DNA of 64,000 nucleotides from Streptomyces sp. NBC_01463. GTDB taxonomy: Bacteria; Actinomycetota; Actinomycetes; Streptomycetales; Streptomycetaceae. The notes beneath the pieces were generated by a model. That model worked only from the letters and a program-made list of their open reading frames with translations. It made no database searches and was not told the origin of the DNA. The stretch covers positions 62,001-126,000 of the forward strand of contig CP109468.1 in NCBI GenBank assembly GCA_036227345.1, written 5' to 3'. Below, in pieces: positions 48,481 through 56,769 of the stretch (the stretch's first letter is position 1; the number at the start of each line of letters is the position of its first letter). The position numbers were made by a program, and so were the translations under genes.

Positions 48481-48533
48481 TTCACGGAACTCCGGGCAGA
48501 GCCTTGAATAGGCTCTGCCCGGAGTTCCGTGAA
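48481..48533. terminator. 24-bp perfect inverted repeat between convergent genes
   Basis: Arms 48481-48504 and 48510-48533 pair perfectly over a 5-nt loop (TGAAT). It lies 54 bp after the plus-strand DUF4265-like gene and 64 bp after the minus-strand DUF4240-like gene and would terminate both. A second dyad (48534-48540 with 48564-48570) follows. The arm resembles terminal repeats of ISL3-type elements, so it could be two fused IS ends. Confidence 0.75.
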
Positions 48534-48597
48534 CCATTCGGACCATCGTCCGGAAAGATGGCTCGAATGGTGACGCACCAGATTCCTGGTTGACCGA

Positions 48598-49134
48598 TCA
48601 CTCTGGGAAGAGCGCCGCGATCCGGGGCAGCCTGGCGGCGACCTCGCTGTGGTCGTCAAAGTCGAAGTCCCAGGCGGGATCGAGATCGGGGTAGTTGATG
48701 GTGAAGGCATCGCTGGGAAGCTCCGTGCCTGTCGCGATCTCGTAGGCGTCCCAGGCGATGCTCAGAGTTTGCTCGCCATCAAGGTCGATCCCCTCGGCTT
48801 CTGCCGCCTGGACGGCTGGAAGATCGGCGAGGCAGTCGACGTCGGCCGTGACCTGCTCGAATACGGTGCGGCCTTGAGCGATCAGCCATCCGCGGAAGTA
48901 GTCAAAGCCGTCGTCGGAGCATCCGCCGTTGATGAGGTAGGCCGCAGCCCAGAGGGGGGCTTGATGGGAGGCAGCCATGAGATCCCAAAGGATCTGCTGG
49001 GCGGCGAGGATCTGCTGGGGCTCATGGGCGGCCAGCAGCGCGGTGGCCTGGGATGCGATGTCATCGGCATCCGTGGAGTCGCCGGCGCTGCCGCGAGCTT
49101 GGTCGATCAGGTTCCAGAACTGTTCGATGTCCAT
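48598..49134 (-). CDS. DUF4240-domain protein
   Basis: 178 residues from ATG 49134 (a GTG at 49152 is in frame). It opens with the family signature MDIEQFWNLIDQARG. Further conserved blocks are ILWDLMAASHQAPLWAAAYL, CSDDGFDYFRGWLIAQGRTV and LSIAWDAYEIATGTELPSDA. DUF4240 proteins are small, soluble and often found alone or near toxin/immunity genes; their function is unknown. Confidence 0.9.
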   Translation of the reverse strand: MDIEQFWNLIDQARGSAGDSTDADDIASQATALLAAHEPQQILAAQQILWDLMAASHQAPLWAAAYLINGGCSDDGFDYFRGWLIAQGRTVFEQVTADVDCLADLPAVQAAEAEGIDLDGEQTLSIAWDAYEIATGTELPSDAFTINYPDLDPAWDFDFDDHSEVAARLPRIAALFPE

Positions 49135-49237
49135 GGCGGCAGAGCATGGCACCTGGGTCGGACAACCTGCCGGAGTCTGTGAGGTGCCTACTCGGCTGAG
49201 AGAGTTCGAGGGGTGTCAGGGACGTCGAATGCCAGGG

Positions 49238-49735
49238 CTGGGTGAGGATCCGGGTCCGCAGAAGCGTGCACGATGCGCGGCCGTACATGGCTTGTTTGAA
49301 GGTTTTGACCCGGTTGACATGGCCTTCGAATACACCGGAACTCCATGTGTGGGTGATTCCGGCGGTGACGGCGTCCAAGTCCTGGCGAGGGAAGTCGGCG
49401 AAGCCGTTCATCGGTTTCTTGGCGTCTTGCTCGGCTTGCCGGATCCATTCGAGTACGAAGGTCCCACGTCGGTTGCGGACCAGGTCGGTGAACGCTCGCG
49501 CGAGATCGCAGGCCCGGGTGACGTCTGGGCAGGCGATCCCGACTTCGAGGAGCTTCTCCTGCTGCTGGTCGGTGAGAGTCGCGCGAGGGCGCATGATCCA
49601 GCTGGTGATCTCTCGAGGGCTGGGGATGTCGGTCCGCACGGGTTCGGCATTGCCGGCACTGAGGACGGCGAGGTGTTTGCGGACGACCTGGCGGCTGCCC
49701 CGGTAGCCACGTTCTCGAATTTCCAGGAAGTCGGA
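49238..49735 (-). pseudogene. C-terminal fragment of an ISL3-family transposase
   Basis: The minus strand reads EIRERGYRGSRQVVRKHLAV, ITSWIMRPRATLTDQQQEKL, GTFVLEWIRQAEQD, then SGVFEGHVNRVKTFKQAMYG and LLRTRILT. This is the distal half of an ISL3 transposase with its EGHVNRVK-x-x-K-x-x-MYGR end motif. The N-terminal zinc-binding and DDE parts are missing, so it is inactive. It continues into unrelated sequence on both sides. Confidence 0.85.
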
Positions 49736-50005
49736 GCGATGGCCTCCCCCGACCGTCGCTAACCCCGGCACACACCGCGCTGACCGGAATAGCCGTCGTC
49801 GGCATATTCCGGAGCCGGCAACCTGCGACGGCGCCGCGCCTACGGTCTGCCCGCGCCGGCTTGGGCTGTGCCGGTCCGGCCTCGGCGCTTCAGGTGCCAC
49901 CGAGCTCTGAAGGGGCCTCCCCATGCGCGAAGGCCACCTCCCGCACAGCGTATCGGTGGCCGCCTTGCGGGCAGTCACACTGTCCGTGCGGTAGAGGCAC
50001 GGCAA

Positions 50006-50638
50006 TCACTCGGAACCGGTCAGGAGCGCGAGGGCGAATCCGGTGAGGTGGTCGGCCAGGACGTCGGCGTCGTCCGCCATGTCGCGTTCCAGCCAGTCGA
50101 TCAGCACCTCGGTGACTCCGGCCACCAGGCCGAGGAGCTCCCGGTTGTGGCGCAGCGCGTCGGGTGGCTCGGGCAGGGTGCGGCGGATGAGCCGGCCGAA
50201 CAGTTCGGCGTCCTTGCGCAGCAGACCCCGGCGCCGGAGCTCCATGCGCGGGGCGTTGATGTAGATGACCCGCGCCGAATCCGGGTGACCGGCGAGCATG
50301 TGCACGAGCGTCGTCATCATGGGGCGCAGCAGCGCCTCGAGGTCTGCGGGCTTCTGCGGTGCCGCCGCGGCCATGCCGGCGAGGAGCCAGTCGTTCTGCT
50401 GCCGGTGCACGGCGAGCAGCAACTCCTCGCGGTCGGTGAAGTGTTCGTAGAAGTAGCGCTTCGACACCTTCGCGCGTGCACAGACCTCCGCCACGGTGAC
50501 GTCGTCGAAGGCTCGCGCGGCAAAGAGCTCCAGGCCTGCCCGGACGAGGCGCTCGCACCGATCGGCGGCGCGCGCCTCGCGGGACTGTCCTCCGTACTTC
50601 TCGCCCCGCACCCGCTCGCCCGCCGCTTGCCCGCTCAA
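50006..50638 (-). CDS. TetR-family regulator of the catabolic cluster
   Basis: 210 residues. The helix-turn-helix is LELFAARAFDDVTVAEVCAR then AKVSKRYFYEHFTDREELLL (residues about 36-80), followed by an all-helical ligand domain (LRPMMTTLVHMLAGHPDSAR; LLGLVAGVTEVLIDWLERDM). TTG 50638 is the likely start, or a GTG nine codons later. It diverges from the MFS transporter gene and probably represses it. Confidence 0.9.
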   Translation of the reverse strand: MSGQAAGERVRGEKYGGQSREARAADRCERLVRAGLELFAARAFDDVTVAEVCARAKVSKRYFYEHFTDREELLLAVHRQQNDWLLAGMAAAAPQKPADLEALLRPMMTTLVHMLAGHPDSARVIYINAPRMELRRRGLLRKDAELFGRLIRRTLPEPPDALRHNRELLGLVAGVTEVLIDWLERDMADDADVLADHLTGFALALLTGSE

Positions 50639-50994
50639 TCCGTTCCCCTTTCCGAACGCGAACCCGCTCCGCTCCTGCGGCCCGCCCGCCCCTCAAACCC
50701 TAAGGGCCGGCCCGTAGACCCTGACAGGGCAGCCCCGGGTAGCCCTGGATCACTGGCGGGACGAGCAGCCGAATAAATCTGGAACTCGTGCGTTCCTGAA
50801 CCTTGTGCGCCCCGCGGATCCGCTCACATACTGCTTGCCACACCGCTTCCCCAGCGGTCCCCGGTGCACCGCGGCGCCGCACGGATCCGTCCGGGGAGCA
50901 GCGCAGGCAACCCGTTTCTCCGGGCCGTTCCGACGTCGAATCTCCCGAGCCGCCCTCCGGTCCGGCACACCTCTCTCACCACAGGAGCCGCCGC
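50639..50994. promoter_or_regulatory. 356-bp divergent region between TetR and MFS genes
   Basis: No gene. A small dyad GGAAC-tcgtgc-GTTCC (50781-50785 with 50792-50796), sitting in slightly AT-richer sequence (GAATAAATCT just before it), is a candidate TetR operator. Promoters for both genes should lie here. Confidence 0.35.
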
Positions 50995-52665
50995 GTGTCC
51001 GCCCCTTCACTCGTCCTGGACGACACCTCACCAGGGGTGGTCTCCCGGCTCTGGACCCGTGACCTGCCCACCTATCCCCGGCCGGCCTCCCGGTACACGT
51101 ATCTGGGGATCGTCGTCGTCACCACCGTGGTGCTGTACTACCTGCTCTACATCCAGTACGCCGTCGCCACCTCGATCATGACCCACTACGGCATGACCTT
51201 CGGCTACTTCATCATGCTGTCGGTCGTGGGCAACGCCGTCGGCGCCTTCGCCTCCCTCGTGGCGGGCCTCGCGGACCGGTGGGGCCGCGCCAACATGGTC
51301 GTCTACGGCGTGCTGCTGGCCGCCGTCCTCGTCCTGTTCCTCCCGAGTGCACCGGACAAGACGACGTATCTGGTGCTGTTCTGCGCCCTGTACTTCATTG
51401 AGGGCATCGTCCTGGTCGCGACGCCCGCGCTCATCCGGGACTTCTCACCACAGCTGGGCCGGGCCACCGCCATGGGGTCCTGGACCATGGGGCCGATCAT
51501 CGGCAGCCTCGTCGTCACCACGGTGACGAGCGCGACCCTGGACACCTCCAGCTGGCAGGACGAACTGCGCTATGCGGGGGTGGCGGCGCTCGTCGTCTTC
51601 CTCATCGCACTGTTCGGACTGCGGGAACTCTCCCCCAGGCTGCGCGACCAGGTCATGGTGAGCCTGCACGACCGGGCCCTGGTCGAGGCCCGCGCACGAG
51701 GTGTCGCCCCCGAGGCGCAGACCTCCGGCCACTGGCGTCAGATGCTGCGTCCCGGCATCCTGGGCCCCGCCTTCGGCATCAGTGTGTATCTGCTGTTCTA
51801 CTACGCCGCCGTCGGCAACCTCGTGATCTACTACTCGGCCGTCTACGGCTACAGCGAGCAGCGCGCCAACGCCCTCGGCAACTGGTACTGGGCGTCCAGC
51901 GCCATCGCCCTGATCGGGGCGGGCATACTCTCCGACCGGCTGCGGGTGCGCAAGCCCATCATGATCGTGGGTGGTGTCGGCTCCGTGGTCTGTACGGCGG
52001 TCTTCGCCTCACTGGCAACCCGGCAGGACACGGGGTACTACACCTTCGCCTGGCTCTTCGTGGTCATGGGCCTGTTCAGCGGGCTGACCTACGCGCCGTG
52101 GATGGCGGCTTTCACCGAGACCGTCGAGCGGCACAACCCCGCGGCCACCGCAACGGGGCTGGCCGTGTGGGGCTGGATCCTGCGTGTAGTGGTCGCCGTG
52201 TCCGCCGCTTTCCTGCCGGTCGCGGTGACTTCGGTGACGCCGATCGTCGAGCACGGCCACGAGGTCCAGGTGGCTCAGGCCCAGGCCGGTCCCGCCCTCG
52301 CCGTGGTGCAGGCCCACCCGGCACTGTTCGCCGAACTCGCCAAGTATCCGCCGGGCAAGGTGCCGGCCGAGCTGCAGACCAGAGCGGTGGCCGAAGTGGG
52401 TCCGGCCGATCTGGCCCTCGTACAGAAGGCGCAGCCTCAGCTCAAGGTGCTCGAGGAGCACGGCTCCGAGGTCCAGAAGGCGTCCGAGGAGGGCCCCGCG
52501 CAGTGGCGTGACTGGTGGCTCGTCGCCATGGGCGGCCAGATCGTGTTCCTGCCGCTCGCCTTCGCCATGAAGGGCCGGTGGAGTCCCCGCCGGGCGCGCG
52601 AGGATGCAGAAGCACACCAGCGAGCCGTGGACCTGGAGATGAGTCGGTTGTCGCCGTCCGCCTGA
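50995..52665 (+). CDS. MFS transporter with a large soluble loop
   Basis: 556 residues from GTG 50995 (AGGAG 8 nt upstream). Twelve predicted membrane helices, with the family motif between helices 2 and 3 (GLADRWGRANM, a D-R-x-G-R-x variant), and helix 4-6 region MGSWTMGPIIGSLVVTTVTS. Between helices 11 and 12 (residues about 417-505) lies a hydrophilic, helical insert rich in Ala, Glu and Gln (EVQVAQAQAGPALAVVQAHP; ELQTRAVAEVGPADLALVQK), unusual for MFS. It is probably the importer of the cluster substrate. Divergent from the TetR gene. Confidence 0.88.
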   Translation: MSAPSLVLDDTSPGVVSRLWTRDLPTYPRPASRYTYLGIVVVTTVVLYYLLYIQYAVATSIMTHYGMTFGYFIMLSVVGNAVGAFASLVAGLADRWGRANMVVYGVLLAAVLVLFLPSAPDKTTYLVLFCALYFIEGIVLVATPALIRDFSPQLGRATAMGSWTMGPIIGSLVVTTVTSATLDTSSWQDELRYAGVAALVVFLIALFGLRELSPRLRDQVMVSLHDRALVEARARGVAPEAQTSGHWRQMLRPGILGPAFGISVYLLFYYAAVGNLVIYYSAVYGYSEQRANALGNWYWASSAIALIGAGILSDRLRVRKPIMIVGGVGSVVCTAVFASLATRQDTGYYTFAWLFVVMGLFSGLTYAPWMAAFTETVERHNPAATATGLAVWGWILRVVVAVSAAFLPVAVTSVTPIVEHGHEVQVAQAQAGPALAVVQAHPALFAELAKYPPGKVPAELQTRAVAEVGPADLALVQKAQPQLKVLEEHGSEVQKASEEGPAQWRDWWLVAMGGQIVFLPLAFAMKGRWSPRRAREDAEAHQRAVDLEMSRLSPSA

Positions 52666-52855
52666 AGGCTCCGCTGCCCCAGCACAGGGACGGCGGGCAT
52701 GAGCTGCCGCGGCCTCAGAGCCCGGCAGCCCGCGCCGCCGGCCTCACGACGGACCTGGGCCGACGCCTCAGAGGCGGCCCCGCGCCGCCGTCCCCGCGGC
52801 GCCGGCGCAAGAGACGTCGGTACGAGCATCACCGCACACAGAAAGAGAACGCCTC

Positions 52856-54364
52856 GTGGCGCAGCACACTCAAGTCCTCATCGTCGGCAGCGGCTTCTCC
52901 GGCATCGCGCTCGGACGCGCGCTGCGGAAGTCGAAGTTCACCGACTTCCGCATCCTCGAACGCGGCTCCGACGCCGGCGGGGTGTGGCAGTCCAACACCT
53001 ATCCGGGATGCCGCTGCGACGTCCCCTCGCACCTCTACTCCTTCTCCTTCGCCCCCAACCCCGACTGGACCTCAACCTACTCGCCGCAGCCCGAGATCCA
53101 GGACTACCTGCGGCGCTGCCTGGACCGCTTCGGGCTCCGCCCGCACCTGCGCACGGGCGTCGAGGTCGAAGAGGCCCGCTGGGACGAGGACGACCAGCTC
53201 TGGCACGTCACGACGAACACCGGACCGTGGACCGCCCAGGTCCTCGTCAGCGCCGTGGGCCCGCTCACCGAGCCCAAGCTTCCCGACGTCCCCGGCATCG
53301 ACCGGTTCCAGGGCAAGATCATGCACTCGGCTCAGTGGGACCACGACCACGACCTGACCGGCGAGCGCGTCGCCTCGATCGGCACGGGCGCCTCCGCGAT
53401 CCAGTACGTACCCGAGATAGCCGACCGGACTGGCACCCTCTTCGTCTTCCAGCGCAGCGCCCCCTGGATCACCCCGCACGACGAGAGGCCCCTCACCGAC
53501 ACCGAACGCGCCAGGTTCCGCGCCCGCCCGCTCCGTCAGAAGATCGAGCGCGGCAAGGTGTACGTCTCCAAGGAACTGCTCGTACTCGGCTTCGCCAAGC
53601 ACCCACGCCTGATGGGACTGCTCCAGAACGTCGCCCGCAAACACCTGGAACGCCAGGTGAAGGACCGGGCGCTGCGCCGCTCCCTCACACCGGACTTCAC
53701 CCTCGGGTGCAAGCGGATCGTTCCCTCCAACACCTGGTATCCCGCCCTGCAGAAGCCGAACGTGGAACTCGTCCCCCGGGCCCTGCGCGAGATACGCGAG
53801 CACAGCGTGATCGACTCCGCCGGCGTGGACCGAGAGGTGGACACCATCGTCTTCGGTACCGGCTTCCACGTCACCGACATCCCGTTCGCCGACAAGGTGC
53901 GGGGCCGGACGGGCGAGTTGCTGAGCACCGTGTGGGCGGGCTCGCCACGTGCCTACCTCGGCGTGTCCGTACCGCTCTTCCCGAACTTCTTCATGTTCCT
54001 CGGCCCCAACTCCGGCCTGGGACACAGCTCCATGGTCTACATGATCGAGGCGCAGGCCGAGCACGTGAGGAAGGCGATCCGGGCCCTCGACATCTCCGGC
54101 TCGGCCACCATCGAGGTGGACCGGCGTATCCACGACCTGTACAACGCGGAACTCGACCGCAAGCTGGCCACGACGGTGTGGGAGACGGGCGGCTGCCGGA
54201 GCTTCTACCGCGACGCGAACGGCCGCAACGCCACCCTCTACCCCGACTGGACCTTCGCCTTCCGCCGCCAGGCCACCCGGTGGAAGCCGGACGCGTACCG
54301 TCTCGCACCACCCTCACCTTCAGCGGGGCGGCGGCCGCAGGCCACGACCGCGGACGCGTCATGA
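52856..54364 (+). CDS. Baeyer-Villiger-type flavin monooxygenase
   Basis: 502 residues from GTG 52856. FAD-binding GSGFSGIALG near residue 10, then ILERGSDAGGVWQSNTYPGC (residues about 33-52), with the YPGCRCDVPSHLYSFSF block. The BVMO fingerprint F-x-G-x-x-x-H-x-x-x-W is present as FQGKIMHSAQWD near residue 158. The NADPH motif is GTGASAIQ and the late ATG motif is VFGTGFHVTD. It would insert oxygen next to a ketone to give an ester or lactone. ATGA overlap with the alcohol dehydrogenase gene, so the two act together: ketone made by the dehydrogenase is the probable substrate. Confidence 0.9.
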   Translation: MAQHTQVLIVGSGFSGIALGRALRKSKFTDFRILERGSDAGGVWQSNTYPGCRCDVPSHLYSFSFAPNPDWTSTYSPQPEIQDYLRRCLDRFGLRPHLRTGVEVEEARWDEDDQLWHVTTNTGPWTAQVLVSAVGPLTEPKLPDVPGIDRFQGKIMHSAQWDHDHDLTGERVASIGTGASAIQYVPEIADRTGTLFVFQRSAPWITPHDERPLTDTERARFRARPLRQKIERGKVYVSKELLVLGFAKHPRLMGLLQNVARKHLERQVKDRALRRSLTPDFTLGCKRIVPSNTWYPALQKPNVELVPRALREIREHSVIDSAGVDREVDTIVFGTGFHVTDIPFADKVRGRTGELLSTVWAGSPRAYLGVSVPLFPNFFMFLGPNSGLGHSSMVYMIEAQAEHVRKAIRALDISGSATIEVDRRIHDLYNAELDRKLATTVWETGGCRSFYRDANGRNATLYPDWTFAFRRQATRWKPDAYRLAPPSPSAGRRPQATTADAS

Positions 54365-55533
54365 AGGCGGCGAGCCTCATCAGGGGCAGCCTCGAACTGG
54401 TGACCCTGCCGGCACCGCGCCCCAAGGCCGGCCAGCTACTCCTCGACGTGAAGCGGTGCGGGATCTGCGGGTCGGACCTCCACGCCCGCCTGCACGGCGA
54501 CGACCTCGCCGACACACTCCAACTGTGCGGCTACCCGCGCTACATGCGCTCCGGACAACGCGTCGTCATGGGGCACGAGATCTACGGCGAGGTCGTCGGC
54601 CACGGCCCCTGGACGTCGGACAGGTTCAAGCCCGGCACACCGGTCGTCACCGTCCCCCTCGTCCGGACCGGCCGCCAGGTCGACGGTATCGGCCTGTCCG
54701 CCGACGCCCCCGGCGGCTACGCGGACCAAGTCGTCGTCCAGGAGTCGCTCACGCTTCGCGTCCCCAACGGGCTCCACCCCGACGTCGCCGCGCTCACCGA
54801 GCCCATGGCGGTGGCCTGGCACGCCGTCAACCGTGGCCAGGTGACGCGCAAGGACATCGCTGTCGTTCTCGGCTGCGGCCCGGTGGGCCTCGCGGTCATC
54901 GCCGTACTCAAGGCCCGCGGCGTCGCCGCTGTCATCGCAAGCGACTACTCCGCGGGCCGGCGGGCGCTCGCGAGGAGCTGCGGGGCCGACACCGTGGTCG
55001 ACCCCGCCGTCGAGTCCCCCTGGCAGAGGGCATCCGCAGGCCGGGGCTTCATGGCCACGATGCCCGACGAGTACAACGCCGGCATCGACGCCATCGAAGG
55101 CATGGACCGGCTCCCCGTGCCCTGGTGGACCACGTGGCGCGCCCTGGACAAGGTGGGGGCCACCAGCCCGAAGCGCCCGGTGGTGTTCGAGTGCGTCGGC
55201 GTTCCCGGCATGCTCGACGGCGTCATGGCAGCGGCACCACTGCACTCGCGCGTCGTCGTCGTGGGCGTCTGCATGGGATCAGACACGATCCGGCCCTCAC
55301 TCGCGGTCAACAAGGAACTCGATCTGCGGTTCGTCGTCGGATACACCCCGCTGGAGTTCCGCGACACCCTCCACGCACTCGCCGACGGCACTCTCGACGC
55401 CTCACACCTCGTCACCGGAAAGGTGGGCCTCGCCGGGGTCGCCCACGCCTTCACCGCGCTCGCCGACCCCGACATCCACGCCAAAATCCTCATCGACCCC
55501 GCACTCGAATCGCCAGACATCATGCCCAACTGA
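54361..55533 (+). CDS. Zinc-dependent medium-chain alcohol dehydrogenase
   Basis: 390 residues. Catalytic-zinc region RCGICGSDLHARLHGDD (Cys 36, His 41), GHEIYGEVVGHG, and the NAD(P)-binding motif VLGCGPVGLAVIAVLKARG. The four-Cys structural-zinc loop of most family members is absent (PVVTVPLVRTGRQVDGIGLS is there instead), so only the catalytic zinc is expected. A longer insert near residues 225-275 (GFMATMPDEYNAGIDAIEGM) is unusual. It would oxidise a secondary alcohol to the ketone used by the coupled monooxygenase. Confidence 0.88.
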   Translation: MKAASLIRGSLELVTLPAPRPKAGQLLLDVKRCGICGSDLHARLHGDDLADTLQLCGYPRYMRSGQRVVMGHEIYGEVVGHGPWTSDRFKPGTPVVTVPLVRTGRQVDGIGLSADAPGGYADQVVVQESLTLRVPNGLHPDVAALTEPMAVAWHAVNRGQVTRKDIAVVLGCGPVGLAVIAVLKARGVAAVIASDYSAGRRALARSCGADTVVDPAVESPWQRASAGRGFMATMPDEYNAGIDAIEGMDRLPVPWWTTWRALDKVGATSPKRPVVFECVGVPGMLDGVMAAAPLHSRVVVVGVCMGSDTIRPSLAVNKELDLRFVVGYTPLEFRDTLHALADGTLDASHLVTGKVGLAGVAHAFTALADPDIHAKILIDPALESPDIMPN

Positions 55534-55820
55534 CAGGCCCGGGTCGGCGACACCGGCCGGGCGGAGATCCCTCAGCCGACAACTCAATGCGCACCGGTAC
55601 GCCGGCACGCCACGCAGGAGGCGTTTCGCGGGGACTCCGCGTCTCTTGCCGGTCCGCGTGCGCAAGAGCGAGGTGGGCGTCGATCAGGTCGCGCGCGGGA
55701 AGCCGCCGCCTGCATCCCGGCGCTGGAGCATGTCGTCCGCTGCCCGCGGCGCATCGCCAACGCCGTGGCGACCGCGCACTTCACGGCGCCGGCCCCCTCA
55801 GCCATCGTGCGGCACATGTG

Positions 55821-56651
55821 CTACGCGTCGTCGCGGTGCGGCGCGTAGCCCAGCTCTTCGGACATGGAGCGCGTGGAGCACAGCAGTTCCGCCGAAAGCC
55901 CTGCGAGCGAGTCCTCCGTGGTGCCGCGTGTCGGCATGACGAGGGTGACGACCAGCGGAAGTGACTCGCCGGCGGTGAACACCGGGGCCGCCACCGATGT
56001 GACGCCGGGAATCACCCCTCCCCAGGTGGTGGCCACACCGCTGTCCAGAACATCGGAACGGATCTTGCGGACACGTTCCGTCGTGGCCGAGTCCAGCCGG
56101 CCCTCTTCCAGCTGGACGCGGAGCACAGGGTCGGTGAGCTGTGCGGGCAGATGAGCCAGGAAGACCCCGCCCATGGCACTGTTCAGCAACGGCATCGTGG
56201 CACCGATGCGCACAGTGATCGGCAGGGCGTGGGCGCCGTACTCCCAGCGAACGACAACAGGTCCGTGGTCGCCCCACACCGCGAGGTTGACGGCATGCGA
56301 CGTCCGGTCCCGCAGACCGGGAAGATGTTCACTCACCAGCGCCACCTCGTCCATCCTGCGGAGCGACTCGACGCCGAGCCGCCGCATGGACGGACCCATG
56401 TCGTAGCGCCCGGAGCTGCGGGACTGGGCGACGAGTCCGACGCGGGCCAGGCTGACCAGGTAGCGGTGTGCCTTGCTCGGCTGCATCCCGCTGGCCGTGG
56501 CGATCTGCGTCAGGCTCATCGGGCCGCGGCCCTCTTCGAGGGCCTGCAGCACCGTCATCGCCAGCTCGACGGACTGGATGCCCTGTCGCGCCGGTGATGC
56601 CTCGTTGTTCGCGGGTTCGGAGGGAAGCTGAGCTGTCACAGAGGCGATCAT
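55821..56651 (-). CDS. IclR-family regulator
   Basis: 276 residues. The winged helix (residues about 25-85) reads LAMTVLQALEEGRGPMSLTQ, IATASGMQPSKAHRYLVSLA and GLVAQSRSSGRYDMGPSM. The effector domain follows (VNLAVWGDHGPVVVRWEYGA; TTWGGVIPGVTSVAAPVFTA). IclR proteins commonly control aromatic and acid catabolism. It lies beside the minus-strand flavin hydroxylase and is a candidate for binding the dyad at 58434-58469. The 287 bp before its stop (55534-55820) contain no gene. Confidence 0.92.
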   Translation of the reverse strand: MIASVTAQLPSEPANNEASPARQGIQSVELAMTVLQALEEGRGPMSLTQIATASGMQPSKAHRYLVSLARVGLVAQSRSSGRYDMGPSMRRLGVESLRRMDEVALVSEHLPGLRDRTSHAVNLAVWGDHGPVVVRWEYGAHALPITVRIGATMPLLNSAMGGVFLAHLPAQLTDPVLRVQLEEGRLDSATTERVRKIRSDVLDSGVATTWGGVIPGVTSVAAPVFTAGESLPLVVTLVMPTRGTTEDSLAGLSAELLCSTRSMSEELGYAPHRDDA

Positions 56652-56769
56652 AGTGAGTGCCGGGCCGCGGGCTCCGGGCCTCTCCTCGTGCGGGGTCGCT
56701 CCTCGGCTCGCCGGCCGAGTTCACGGGGTCCCCAGGAGGTGTGGCCGCGGTGTCGCTACCGGAGGACGT

